A DNA stretch of 64,000 nt from Myxococcales bacterium (GTDB lineage: Bacteria > Myxococcota_A > Polyangia > Haliangiales > Haliangiaceae), in the NCBI GenBank assembly GCA_016706545.1, contig JADJJK010000020.1, positions 102,276-166,275 of the forward strand. The letters run 5' to 3'. This document shows positions 16,359-25,472 of this stretch, in pieces. Both the position numbers and the translations under genes were made by a program. The notes beneath the pieces are model-generated. The model was given only the letters and a program-made list of their open reading frames with translations, had not been told where the DNA came from and did no database searches. Within the stretch, counting starts at the first letter, position 1; every line of letters starts with the position of its first letter.

Positions 16359-16682
16359 GTCACGTGGGCGTACGAGCGCTCGTGCCAGCGCTACACCGTC
16401 GTTCGCGACGCGCTGCCTCAGCCAGATCCGCTGCGTCTTCGCAACCGCGAGCAGCTCACCGAGGTCGTCAGCACGATCGTCCGCGATGATGCACCTATCG
16501 ACGAAGCGCGCATCCGCGAGCTCGCGACACCCATCGTCGGGGCCGAGGATCTCGACGAGTTTGTCGCGATGGCGATCAGCGAGCTGAGCGGCCTGCACGA
16601 GGGCAACCTCGCACGCTACCGGCTCCGCCTGAGCGAGTTTCATCGCTGGCATGGTCGCAAGGCCCCCGAGTGGCGGCGGTGA
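16359..16682 (+). pseudogene. C-terminal fragment, possibly of a Fic-family protein
   Basis: An open frame of 107 codons after an in-frame TAA, with no proper start. It has clear protein character: WAYERSCQRYTVVRDALPQP, DPLRLRNREQLTEVVSTIVR, ELATPIVGAEDLDEFVAMAI and LHEGNLARYRLRLSEFHRWH. The last part resembles, from memory, the C-terminal tail of Fic/filamentation proteins of toxin-antitoxin loci. The Fic motif itself (HPFxxGNGR) is absent, so even if the family is right the protein is not functional. It ends about 100 bp before the acetyltransferase gene. Its real identity needs a profile search. Confidence 0.4.
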
Positions 16683-16778
16683 GCCAGAGCGCGCGGCGTT
16701 CTCCGGCGTGCGCGAGGAGCCTTCGAGGACCGGTCCGTGGCGTTGCCGAGGAGTACCCTGGCGCGCTACAGCACGAGG

Positions 16779-17834
16779 ATGGAGGACTACCGCACGTCCC
16801 GCCTCGTGCTGCGGCGCTGGAAGGACACCGATCGCGAGGCGTTCGCGCAGCTCAACGCGGATCCCGAGGTCATGGAGCACTTCCCGGGGGTGATGGATCG
16901 CGCGGCGAGCGACGCGCTCGTTGAGCGTTTCGAGGCGCACTTCGCGGAGCACGGGTTCGGGCCGTGGGCCATCGAGGTCCATGGTGGCGAGTCGTTCATC
17001 GGGTGCGTCGGGCTCGTCCATGTCGGGTTCGCCGCGAGCTTCACGCCGGCCGTGGAGCTCACGTGGCGGCTCGCGCGCCGATCGTGGGGCCACGGCTACG
17101 CCAGCGAGGCGGCGCGCGCGGTGTGTCGCTTCGCGTTCGCCGAGCTGCGGTTGCCAGCGCTCGTCTCGTTCACCGTGCCCGCGAATCAGCGTTCGCGCGC
17201 GGTGATGGCGCGCCTCGGGATGACCCATGACCCGCGCGACGACTTCGACCACCCGAGGTTCGCGGAGGGACACCCGCTCCGGCGCCATGTGCTGTACCGC
17301 CTCTCCGCCACGAGCTGGGCCAAGGGCATCACCGTGCGTGAGGAGCGGGCCTCGGATGTTGACGCGATCCATCGAGTGGAGGCGGCCGCGTTCCCGACCG
17401 ACGCCGAGGCGAAGCTCGTCGATGAGCTTCGAAGGAGCGGCGCCCTGACGCTGTCTCTCGTGGCCGACGTCGCCGGCGAGGTCGTCGGCCACATCGCGTT
17501 CTCACCGATCTCCGTCGACTCCGAGGCGGGTCGCGTGGTCGGCGTCGGGCTCGCGCCGATGGCGGTGCTGCCCGCGCAGCAGCGGCGAGGCATCGGGGCG
17601 CGACTCATCGAGGAGGGGCTTGCGCGTCTTCGCGCGGCTGGCCACCGCTTCTGTGTCGTCCTGGGGCACCCCGACTACTACCCGCGCCACGGCTTCGTGC
17701 GCGCCGACGCGCGTGGGCTCCGCTGGGAGGTGCCCGGTCACGGCGACAGCTTCTTCGTCCATGAGCTCGCACCGGGGGCGCTCGACGGCGCGGCTGGCGT
17801 TGTCCGCTATCGCCCCGAGTTCGACGAGGTGTGA
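16779..17834 (+). CDS. Tandem GNAT acetyltransferase (RimJ/RimL-type plus YhbS-type)
   Basis: About 351 residues made of two different GNAT domains. The N-terminal domain (1-175) starts EDYRTSRLVLRRWKDTDREA and has the RimJ/L-type segment SWGHGYASEAARAVCRFAF. The C-terminal domain (about 185-330) has VVGVGLAPMAVLPAQQRRGI then GARLIEEGL and HPDYYPRHGFVRA, as in YhbS-like N-acetyltransferases. Each has its own acetyl-CoA loop (Q/R-x-x-G-x-G/A type). Protein N-termini or small amines are possible substrates. A GTG at 16737 would add 14 residues and has GAGG eight bases upstream, so it is an alternative start. Confidence 0.8.
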   Translation: MEDYRTSRLVLRRWKDTDREAFAQLNADPEVMEHFPGVMDRAASDALVERFEAHFAEHGFGPWAIEVHGGESFIGCVGLVHVGFAASFTPAVELTWRLARRSWGHGYASEAARAVCRFAFAELRLPALVSFTVPANQRSRAVMARLGMTHDPRDDFDHPRFAEGHPLRRHVLYRLSATSWAKGITVREERASDVDAIHRVEAAAFPTDAEAKLVDELRRSGALTLSLVADVAGEVVGHIAFSPISVDSEAGRVVGVGLAPMAVLPAQQRRGIGARLIEEGLARLRAAGHRFCVVLGHPDYYPRHGFVRADARGLRWEVPGHGDSFFVHELAPGALDGAAGVVRYRPEFDEV

Positions 17835-17863
17835 GCGCTCGTCACCGCTCGGTCGATGCGAGG

Positions 17864-19123
17864 CTACGGGGCGGTGTAGGTCGTGGTCACGGTGTACGTT
17901 GCGGCCCGGTAGCCACGAATGGAGACGTAGGCGGTGCTCGTGCCGGCCGGGACCGTCAGCGTACACGTCTCGCTGGCGCCGCCCAGGAACGGTCGGCAGT
18001 TCCACGCCGACGTGGTCGGCTGGGCGTTCCACCGGACGTAGAGATCTGGATCGCCCGTGCCGGTCATGACCGCGCGGAGCTGCGTGCCTGGCTTCACGCT
18101 GTACGGCGGGAGGTGTACGAACGCGTTGCGAGCGACCGAGCCGCTCTTGGTGTCGGTCCGCGGGGTGCCGCCGCCGCTCTCGGTCTGACACGTCGACGAG
18201 CAACCATCGCCCGACGTGGTGTTGCCGTCGTCGCACTGCTCACCGGCCTCGAGCGCGCCGTTGCCACAGACCGCTCCGCCGCCGCCGGGCGCGCCGTAGA
18301 GCGTCCTGGCGCCCTGAGCGTCGAGGGCGGTGATGGCGAGGTCTCCGGTATTGGTCGATCCCTGGCACCACGGATAGTGCATGACCGAGCCGCTGTCGTA
18401 GCCGGTCACTGCGCGCGCCTCCGTGAAGGTCTCGCCGGTACACCCGAAGCCGCTTCGAATGTGCTCGTGGCGAAGGCCGAGGATGTGGCCTAGCTCGTGG
18501 CGAAGGATGCCGGTGGTGGTGACCGCCGGGCCGCCGGGCACGTTGGCGAGGCTATAGGTCAACACGCGGATGCCCTCGCAGCTATCCGGATACGACGGGA
18601 AGAACGCGCAGCCTCCGCCGGAGGCCTGCTTGCGCACCGCGAACACGACGCCGGCTGGCGCGGAGCCGCAGGCGCCGTCCTGCGATGAGACATACGTGAA
18701 ATTGACGTTCGCGACAGCCTCCCAGGCCGCGGTGGCCGCCGCCATCTCGTCGACCACGCGCTGCTTGCTGGTACCCCAGGCGTTGTCGACGCAGTAGGTC
18801 AGGTTGGCCCGCTGCGTCGGGCTCCAGATGTCGTCTTGCCCGCCGGGCGTCAACATCACCGTGCTGTGCTGCTCGGTGGTCGAGATGCCCCGGGCCTCGT
18901 CGCGCAGCACGGCGACCAGCTCGTCGTACGCCTCGCGTAGCGCCTTCTCCTCGGTGACGACGATATCGCCGCCGATCAGGAAGTACGTGCGACCATCCAC
19001 CGTTCGCGTCGCGTTCGACTTGTACTCTTCCCAGCTCGGCCCGCTGCTGGCGGGCTCCACCGTGGCGCACGCGGTGAAAAACAGAACTCCGCTCGCGAGG
19101 GTCAGACTCAGAGACTTCTTCAT
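17864..19123 (-). CDS. Secreted metzincin-type zinc metalloprotease lipoprotein
   Basis: 419 residues, starting MKKSLSLTLASGVLFFTACA with AGGAGG seven bases before the ATG. The FTAC at the end of the hydrophobic core suggests a lipobox. The zinc motif LRHELGHILGLRHEH (HExxHxxGxxH) and a downstream SVMHYP Met-turn define a metzincin. A myxobacterial cysteine-rich repeat follows (CGNGALEAGEQCDDGNTTSG, ending GCSSTC, DUF4215-like), and then a C-terminal PPC-like beta domain with GTGDPDLYVRW. PPC domains are often removed after export. It probably acts at or outside the cell surface. A longer start at 19147 has no ribosome site. Confidence 0.9.
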   Translation of the reverse strand: MKKSLSLTLASGVLFFTACATVEPASSGPSWEEYKSNATRTVDGRTYFLIGGDIVVTEEKALREAYDELVAVLRDEARGISTTEQHSTVMLTPGGQDDIWSPTQRANLTYCVDNAWGTSKQRVVDEMAAATAAWEAVANVNFTYVSSQDGACGSAPAGVVFAVRKQASGGGCAFFPSYPDSCEGIRVLTYSLANVPGGPAVTTTGILRHELGHILGLRHEHIRSGFGCTGETFTEARAVTGYDSGSVMHYPWCQGSTNTGDLAITALDAQGARTLYGAPGGGGAVCGNGALEAGEQCDDGNTTSGDGCSSTCQTESGGGTPRTDTKSGSVARNAFVHLPPYSVKPGTQLRAVMTGTGDPDLYVRWNAQPTTSAWNCRPFLGGASETCTLTVPAGTSTAYVSIRGYRAATYTVTTTYTAP

Positions 19124-19583
19124 CAGCATTCCTCCTGGCATGTTCAAGACCGTTCTTGGCTCCGCTGACTCAGGTCACCGGAGCGCAAGGAACGCAAGGA
19201 ACGCTCGCACGCACGGAGGCGCTCTCACGAGACTGACATGATCAGAGATCCTGATATGGAGAGACGGCGACGCATCGATGCCGACAATTACTTTCTGATA
19301 TTCGCCGGTTACGATCTCACATGCAGGATGCAGAAAATTCCACCTCGACTTCACCAAATGTGAACCGGAGCCGTTCCTGAAACTCGTGGTTCTCACCGGT
19401 GTCAACCCGGGTTCTCACCATCAGTAGTTGCAGCGCACACCTCTGGATCAAGGGACGGGCGGATGGTGGCCTCCCGATCTATCCGCTCCAGCACCGCTCG
19501 TTCTCATGCCACAAACGGGCAAGGGCGCCCTGACACGATTCAGGGCGCCCTCCGTGCAGCGGGCTGCTCTCAGCAGGCCTACG
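19124..19583. other. Intergenic region without a supported gene
   Basis: 460 bp between two minus-strand genes, less GC-rich than the surroundings. It must hold the promoter of the protease gene (17864-19123). I see no convincing ORF or RNA gene. A GC-rich patch with an imperfect hairpin (GGGCGCCCT and AGGGCGCCC, about 19522-19552) could act as a terminator. Confidence 0.4.
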
Positions 19584-20270
19584 TCAAGGCTGATACGACA
19601 GCCAGGAAGTATTATACGCCAGCAAGTCTCCTGACTCCGATCTCTCAACATTCGCGTTGAAGTTCAGAATCTGCAATCTTTCATTGTACAGATAGTTCCT
19701 CTCGAGAACATTCACGCTCGCACACTTCCACCTGTCCGCGCTTGTGTTCCCAACCCTTCCTCGCTGGAACTGATCCCGGGTGGCACCCTGAGCGTACGAT
19801 CCGACCAAGAGGGTATAGTAAAATACAAGCGTAGATCCAGTATTCAAGTCGTTTCGATTCGGATAATCCAAGACAAATCTCTCGGAGTACGCCGGTGAAC
19901 TAGCTGCGTTCGTTAGCCATGTTCCTGTGAAATAGGCTTGCGCTGATTGCCCCGTTCCGTCGAAGGCACCGCTGCCTGTTGTAACGGTTAGCGCTACCAA
20001 CTTGTAGCCAAGAGTCGGCCCTGTTCCACTGCCCGGCAAAATTGCATTCCCGACCTCTTTCGATGGACGAGCATCGAGAAAGAGCTGCAGTTTCTGAGTC
20101 ACCTCATCCGGTGTAGGAGTATGGTCGAACGTGGTCGCATAGAAGGGCATCAGGCCCTCGCCGACCTTGACCTCCTCCGCCTCTTCCACCTCCTCCATGC
20201 ACGATGCGAGAGACGCAAGTGCAACAATCCAAAGACATACTGTCACGCGAAATGCTCCATTTATTCCCAT
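19584..20270 (-). CDS. Predicted lipoprotein of unknown function
   Basis: 228 residues. The start at 20270 follows GGAGAGGAG at about nine bases. The signal peptide ends with the lipobox LASC near residue 24, followed by an acidic EEVEEAEEV linker. The rest is Thr/Ser/Asn-rich and probably beta-rich (YKLVALTVTTGSGAFDGT, ERFVLDYPNRND). I do not recognise a domain. The gene and its surroundings have a lower GC content than the rest of the window, which may indicate recent acquisition or weak selection. Confidence 0.7.
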   Translation of the reverse strand: MGINGAFRVTVCLWIVALASLASCMEEVEEAEEVKVGEGLMPFYATTFDHTPTPDEVTQKLQLFLDARPSKEVGNAILPGSGTGPTLGYKLVALTVTTGSGAFDGTGQSAQAYFTGTWLTNAASSPAYSERFVLDYPNRNDLNTGSTLVFYYTLLVGSYAQGATRDQFQRGRVGNTSADRWKCASVNVLERNYLYNERLQILNFNANVERSESGDLLAYNTSWLSYQP

Positions 20271-20742
20271 ACCTAAACTCCTCTCCTCGGTTGCAGTAGG
20301 TCACGCCTCCTCGCAAGAGGCGCACAAAGAAAGAGCCCCAGATCACCATTTGCAGGCACGCACGACGACCTGCATGAAGCGACCGCCACCAGACTCAGGG
20401 GTCCCGAACCGAGCCCCTTGTACCGGTTCGGTACAGCGGCCTCTCTCTAGTGGACTCCGCCACGAAAGTCTCGTTTCCCTTGGGCACCGCGCTCTTAGTA
20501 GGTCGCGATGACAACCAGCTTACCTTTACCACCATATGTCCCCCAACCCATTGAAAGCCAGGTACTTCGAATACCCCCAAAGGCTGCATTTCGCGGACCA
20601 TTCAACCATCGGAAATAGTCCAACTAATCCAAATACATAGAATCACGACAGGGAGAGGAGAACGCAAACAATGCAGCTCACATGCATGGGCTGCGTGGAA
20701 TGCGCAAACGGCAATTTGCTTCACGTATTATCTGAGGAAGCA
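20271..20742. other. Intergenic region with one hairpin
   Basis: 472 bp with no supported gene. An inverted repeat at 20404-20431 (CCGAACCG and CGGTTCGG, 12-base loop) could be a terminator stem but lacks a T-run. The DNA is AT-richer than average and should contain the promoter for the lipoprotein ending at 19584. Confidence 0.4.
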
Positions 20743-21582
20743 CTAGAATTCCTTGATGTGCTGGCGCTGCATTCCAAACGGGTCGTTTGTCGTCAGCACT
20801 ACGGATCGCTCCCAGTGCAGAGGCGGATAGAGCGCGTTGAAGTTGGCGGGGAGCTGAAACTTGAAGCCCGCAGAAACGGCGGTCGTGAATATCACCGTGG
20901 TGGTCGTCGTGAAGTATTTGCGCACTTCGACTCGCCACTTCGTGGCGGACTGTGATCCGGTCGTTTGATTGGCAACAGTCAGCGTCTGGCCACTTCGCGT
21001 CAGGGTGAAGCCAAGCTTGGGTTGGACCTGATTCGCTGGCGTGGTCGGGGCACAGCGGCGGAACGTGCTGGTAACCGGCTCCCTGGTCAACGTGGCGGCG
21101 GAGCAGCGATCCAGGACCGTTCCAGGTTCATGATGGATGACCGGGTGGCCGCCAAAGGGCTCGCAGTTGACTCGTCCGCCGGTGTCTGCCCAGATCTTGG
21201 AAGCACCAGCAGAGACGGTGCCGCCGGCAGCCACGAAGACCGTGCTGACCCTGGCGCCCATGAGCCCGCCTCTCTCCACAAACGCAAGTTGCGGCCCTGT
21301 TCGATAGTCAAAGTTCGAGACACCGCTGGGGACCACGACGTAGCTGCCCACCTCTTCAGGTTCGATGGTCGCGGGCAAGATCATGGCCCCGTCCACGCGA
21401 ATGGTATGACCGTCTGCCTTGGTGACACATACGGAGGTCGTGGGTAACACCACCTCAGCGGTGCTCGAAGCCAGCTCGTCGAGGGGGGCGCCTTCATCGG
21501 GGCCGACACAACCCACGAAGGCCGTGGTGAACAGAATACACAGAAGGCGCGACCGCTTCGCGCGGATTGCAGGCTTGAACAT
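20743..21582 (-). CDS. Predicted lipoprotein of unknown function
   Basis: 279 residues from the ATG at 21580-21582, which has AAAGGA upstream. The N-terminus is MFKPAIRAKRSRLLCILFTT followed by AFVGC, a lipoprotein signal. The mature part includes TTSVCVTKADGHTIRVDGAM, a stretch with paired cysteines, and a C-terminal half rich in Thr and Val (WRVEVRKYFTTTTTVIFTTA). A secreted beta-structured surface protein is likely. I do not recognise the family. Extending the frame to 21675 would place 31 residues before the signal peptide and is not supported. Confidence 0.7.
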   Translation of the reverse strand: MFKPAIRAKRSRLLCILFTTAFVGCVGPDEGAPLDELASSTAEVVLPTTSVCVTKADGHTIRVDGAMILPATIEPEEVGSYVVVPSGVSNFDYRTGPQLAFVERGGLMGARVSTVFVAAGGTVSAGASKIWADTGGRVNCEPFGGHPVIHHEPGTVLDRCSAATLTREPVTSTFRRCAPTTPANQVQPKLGFTLTRSGQTLTVANQTTGSQSATKWRVEVRKYFTTTTTVIFTTAVSAGFKFQLPANFNALYPPLHWERSVVLTTNDPFGMQRQHIKEF

Positions 21583-21996
21583 GAACAAGTCCTTTCGTGA
21601 CGTCGTGATGTTGAGCGACGGACCCGTTCGATCGAGGGGATCGAATGCTGGGCACCGTCCCTCGACAGACAGCACGGACGACGAGCGAGTTGCGCTGAGC
21701 CCATCGCGCGTCGGTCACCACCGGCCAGGTCTGTGCTCGGGTCGAGAGGCCGGCGCCTCACCGCGCCAGGTGCGTATCATGCGCCGGGAGGTTGCATGAC
21801 GATCACGGCGGGATCCACGCGCTTGAAAGCACTCGGCCCCGAGGCTCACGCTGTCGCACGGCGCAGCATCTACCGGCCGGGGCATTGCCAGGCTGCAGGG
21901 TTTCCCCGACACGGCGTTTGGCTTGCGTTAGCTTCGTCTGACAATGACCTCGGCGCTCGCTGGGAGCGGCGCTCTGGAAGGTCCTTCCGTCATCCG
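21583..21996. other. Intergenic region without a supported gene
   Basis: 414 bp between two minus-strand genes. I find no convincing coding frame, RNA or long repeat. The part next to 21583 presumably carries the lipoprotein promoter. Confidence 0.4.
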
Positions 21997-22512
21997 TCAG
22001 GCCCTGGCGGCGGTGATGGGAAGCGCGGGGGCGGCGGGAGCTTGGTCAGAGGGGAAGACCCACCTGCGATACGCAACGAAGTTCCAGCACATGCTGGCGG
22101 CGGTGGCGAGGCCGAAGGCGACGGTGCGCACGACCAGGGGTTCAGGCAGCCAGCGGGAGAGGCCTATGGCGTCCGCGACGGCAGCGGCGAGGTGACCTGG
22201 CGCTGGCCACAGGGCGGAGAACAGCAGCAAGCCGCCGAGCTGGACGCCGAAGGTGCCGATCAGCGTGACGATCACGAAGCGGGCGAGCTGGCGCAAGCCG
22301 CCGCTGCTGCTGCGAAAGACCCAGCGGCGGTTCAGCACGAAGCTGTTGGCCATCGCGATGGTTCCGGAGATGGCCTTGGCGATCCACGACCGCTCCAGGG
22401 GCAAGGCCCAAAGCCAGCTCAGGCCGATGAACACGACATAGTCAATCAGGGTATTGATGACGCCAGCGGCAGCGAACCGCGCGACCTGCCGCCCAGTGGC
22501 CGTGGGGACCAT
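21997..22512 (-). CDS. GtrA-like membrane protein
   Basis: 171 residues from the ATG at 22512. GtrA family features: GRQVARFAAAGVINTLIDYV at the start, NSFVLNRRWVFRS after the second helix, and FVAYRRWVFPS near the C-terminus. Four transmembrane helices fit at about residues 15-33, 37-57, 75-100 and 120-150. Family members are thought to help move polyprenyl-linked sugars across the membrane or work with GT2 enzymes in surface glycan synthesis. No good ribosome site precedes 22512, and starts up to about 22590 are possible because the frame is open. The HNH-like gene ends 80 bp upstream. Confidence 0.8.
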   Translation of the reverse strand: MVPTATGRQVARFAAAGVINTLIDYVVFIGLSWLWALPLERSWIAKAISGTIAMANSFVLNRRWVFRSSSGGLRQLARFVIVTLIGTFGVQLGGLLLFSALWPAPGHLAAAVADAIGLSRWLPEPLVVRTVAFGLATAASMCWNFVAYRRWVFPSDQAPAAPALPITAARA

Positions 22513-22592
22513 GCCGAAAGCTTCGGCCAACGGCGAGCCCGCTGTAGCGGGGCTGGCTGGGCGCGAGGCCACGCGCGACAATCTGCGGGGAG

Positions 22593-24566
22593 TCAGGACG
22601 GACGAGACGGACGACGCACGGACGGGTGCTGCAGGTGGTCCGGCAGGGGGCGGCCGATGGAGAGGGGGTCGAGGCCGGTGATTTCCATCTCGGCGAGGAC
22701 CCAGCGCTCGATGGCGCTGTGGCGGTCGTGGTCGTCCCACAGGCCGCGCAGGGGGAGGCCGTCGGGGTCGAGCGGGGGATCGGCGAGAGATGGGAGTGGC
22801 GAGGGTGACGAGGGCTGCGCGGGTGGTGCGGAGGTGTGGAAGGTGCGGGGGAATGCTGGTGGCGCGGACGCTGGGCGTGCTGCGGTGGGGGCGGAAGGTG
22901 CGGAAGGTGCGGAGGAGGACGCTCCTGCTGCCGCGTCTGCGCGGCGCTGGATGCGCGCGATGGTGGCAGCGGCGTCCCAGCTATCGACGCGCTCGCCGCG
23001 CCAGCGGCACTGGCCGGTGGTCGAGGTCAGCGGCAGGGCGGCGTTGGCGGCGTTGGCGGCACGGATCGCAGGCCAGCCGAGCAGCGGCGGCGCCGGGCGC
23101 GGCGGCAGCGGGACGACGGCGCGGCCCTGCGGATCTTCGAAGGCGAGATCGCCGGTGGAGGATTGCGTGATGCGATAGCCGCGCTCGTGGACATACGAGT
23201 GGTGGAGCGAGCAGAGCAGCGCCAGGTTGGGCAGGCTGGTCTCGCCGCCGTCGGCCCAGTGTTGCAGGTGGTGGCCCTCGAGGAACAAGCGGTGATCGCA
23301 GCCGGGGAAGCGGCAGGTTCGATCGCGCAGCAGCAGGGCCCGCTTGAGGGCGGCGGGGATGGTGCGGGTCTTGCGGCCGACGGAGAGCGGGGCGGCGGCG
23401 GTGACGGTAGCGGCGGCGACGGTGGCAACGATGTTGGCGACGACCAGGCCGCAGTCGCAGGCCAGGCGGCGGGTGGCTTGCGGAGAGAGCGCCAGGTCGG
23501 ACTCGACGGTGAGGGCGACCGGCAGCGAGGCGCCGCGGTCGGTGAAGGAGGCGGGGGCGAGGGTGAGCGAGGGAGCTGCGGCATCGGTGGCCGCGGCGCT
23601 GTCGGTGGTGCCAGTGGGGGCGGCGGAATCGCAGGTGCCGGGAGTGGCGGCAGAGTCGCTGACGGCTGAGTCAGTGGTGCCTGTGGTCGCGGCGGACTGC
23701 TGCAGCAGCGCCACGGGAACGGTGACGATCAGCTCGACGGGAGAACGCTCGGTGCTGCTGCCGCGCGCATAGCTGTGGACCAGGGCCATCAAGCCATCGG
23801 CGCGGTTGTACGGGCGGCGCGTGGTGGTCGTGGTGGAAGAGCGCTGCGCTTCCGCGGAAACGTCAGCCGATCGCTCGGCAGGTGCTGGCGCTTCCGCGGA
23901 AACGTCAGCAACCTCCGCGGAGGCGCCCGTCGATTGCTCGGCAGGTGCTGGCGCTTCCGCGGAAACGTCAGCAACCTCCGCGGAAGCCTCCGCCGGCTCG
24001 CGCGTGCAGTCCACCGCGGCTTGCTGCAGCACCTGCAAGAGCAGCGCGGCCTCGTCGGGGCGCAGGCAGGCCTTGACGCACACCATGCCAGAGGCCGTCG
24101 TGGTGTGCGCCACGTAGCGCTCGCTGTCGTGCGGGCGTACGGTCTTGCCTGCAGCGTCGGCGCCGAGCACGCCGACCTTGCGGCACACGGTCTCGAGCTG
24201 GCTGGCGGTGCAGTGCTGCGCGTAGCCCAATAGCACCGCTTCGGTGACGGTGGTGGCCACGCGCGTGATGGCGCGCGTCTTGGAATAAGAGATCTTCCCG
24301 GCAGATAGTGCTTCTGATACGAGAGGCAAGGTATGCAGCGCTCTGGCCACGCGCAAGTGCTCGCGCGCGGTGCCAAGATCCCAGCCGACGCGCCAGCTCA
24401 GCCAGTGGGCGCAGGTGCCAAAGCCCTGGCGGTGCCAGCCGCCGGCCGCGTCGAACGTCCGCAGGTCAGCGAGCAAGCGATGCATGGCGGCGTCCAGGTG
24501 AACGGCTTGCTCGGCGATGTGTTCGCCGAGGGCTTGAACTTCCTCGACGGAGAGTGGCTCGCGCAT
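22593..24566 (-). CDS. DUF222 / HNH endonuclease-domain protein (13E12-type repeat family)
   Basis: About 657 residues. The N-terminal DUF222 region has TFDAAGGWHRQGFGTCAHWL, SWRVGWDLGTAREHL and KISYSKTRAITRV. A Ser/Ala-rich linker follows, with two imperfect copies of ASAEVADVSAEAPAPAE. The C-terminal HNH domain has CRFPGCDHRLFLEGHHLQHW and LALLCSLHHSYVHE, so zinc Cys, the catalytic HH and the final H are all present. The family is common in actinobacteria and myxobacteria, with no clear biological role. The linker repeats contain CCGCGG palindromes also found in the gap upstream. A GTG at 24581 is an alternative start. Confidence 0.85.
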   Translation of the reverse strand: MREPLSVEEVQALGEHIAEQAVHLDAAMHRLLADLRTFDAAGGWHRQGFGTCAHWLSWRVGWDLGTAREHLRVARALHTLPLVSEALSAGKISYSKTRAITRVATTVTEAVLLGYAQHCTASQLETVCRKVGVLGADAAGKTVRPHDSERYVAHTTTASGMVCVKACLRPDEAALLLQVLQQAAVDCTREPAEASAEVADVSAEAPAPAEQSTGASAEVADVSAEAPAPAERSADVSAEAQRSSTTTTTRRPYNRADGLMALVHSYARGSSTERSPVELIVTVPVALLQQSAATTGTTDSAVSDSAATPGTCDSAAPTGTTDSAAATDAAAPSLTLAPASFTDRGASLPVALTVESDLALSPQATRRLACDCGLVVANIVATVAAATVTAAAPLSVGRKTRTIPAALKRALLLRDRTCRFPGCDHRLFLEGHHLQHWADGGETSLPNLALLCSLHHSYVHERGYRITQSSTGDLAFEDPQGRAVVPLPPRPAPPLLGWPAIRAANAANAALPLTSTTGQCRWRGERVDSWDAAATIARIQRRADAAAGASSSAPSAPSAPTAARPASAPPAFPRTFHTSAPPAQPSSPSPLPSLADPPLDPDGLPLRGLWDDHDRHSAIERWVLAEMEITGLDPLSIGRPLPDHLQHPSVRRPSRPS

Positions 24567-24581
24567 GAGGCTTTGTAGCAC

Positions 24582-25472
24582 GACGGTTTTCGGCGCCGGA
24601 CGCGGCGCCTGGCGTGCCTCAGGTGCCGCGAAAGCGCGGGCGGCGCGATTTTTCGTGGGGCGCGCGGGCAGATGGGGATGTAGCGCGCGTTGGGGCCGCA
24701 GGTGAAGAGAATGCGGCGGGTTGGTAGCGTGGAGGGTGCGTTGGCGCGGAGAGTGTCAAGAGGAATATTGATATCTAGGTATATATTACATTGAAGATCT
24801 TGAGTTGACGAATGTGTCCGGTAGGCGGACGCGAGTGAGCTGGGACGTGAGATCGAGATCGCGGAAACCTCCGCGGGAACGTGGCGTGATCCAGGTCGCA
24901 GCGCGTTTCCGCGGAAGCCCCGGGGCTGTGGACGGTGGCGGGCTATGGACAACCGCGCCCGTCGAGCCTGGGCAGGCGTGATGCGCGCAAGCGGCGCGGT
25001 TGACCACAGCCCTTGGAGAGGCGCAGGTGGGCCAGGTGCAGCAGGCGTACCTGAGAGGGGCGGCGCGCCTCTCCACACCGCCGCACAGCCCCTGCTGTTT
25101 TCAGAACCCTGAGTTTTTTGTTTTTGTACCAGAACCCAGAACCCGGAACGGATCGCTAGTTGAGCGACAAGGGTGAGCGCGTGGGAGGTGGGTAGGTCAA
25201 GCACGGTGGTCGGGTCGAGCACGGTGGTCGGGTCGAGCACGGTGGGTAGGCCCAGCACGGTGGGTAGGCCCAGCACGGTGGGTAGGCCCAGCACGGTGGG
25301 TGGGTCACGCACGGTGGTCAGGGCGAGCATGGCGACGAGGGGTCGCGGGAACCTCCGCGGAAACGTGGCGTGATCGAAGTCGCAAGCGCGTCTCCGCGGA
25401 GGCCCAGAGCGGCAGGCGGGCCGCGCGGGCTGGCACCAAAAGGCGCCGCGGCGGGCGACGAACGCCCCAGGG
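24582..25472. other. 890-bp gap with palindromic repeats and an AT-rich patch
   Basis: No gene is supported. Two related blocks occur at about 24860-24925 and 25345-25410. Each has ACCTCCGCGG, then AACGTGGCGTGATC, then a second CCGCGG palindrome. An AT-rich patch at about 24765-24800 contrasts sharply with the surrounding GC and may hold the promoter of the HNH gene. The minisatellite at 25189-25330 is listed separately. An open minus frame across the region (to 25330) has repetitive, non-protein-like composition. Confidence 0.6.
25189..25330. repeat. 18-bp minisatellite (about eight units)
   Basis: Tandem units of about 18 bp around GCACGGTGGGTAGGCCCA, GCACGGTGGTCGGGTCGA and variants. The three middle units are identical. 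The units are contiguous without spacers, so this is not CRISPR. It lies between the HNH gene and the aldo/keto reductase gene. Confidence 0.85.

Noticed and set aside
21733..23178. 481-codon plus frame
   Set aside because: It runs opposite the GtrA-like and HNH genes and has Gly/Arg-rich shadow composition.
25189..25330. Tandem repeat as a possible CRISPR array
   Set aside because: The units are 18 bp and directly adjacent, without spacers.
24398..25330. 310-codon minus frame with LPTVLG repeats
   Set aside because: It overlaps the 5' end of the HNH gene in another frame and its composition comes from the minisatellite.
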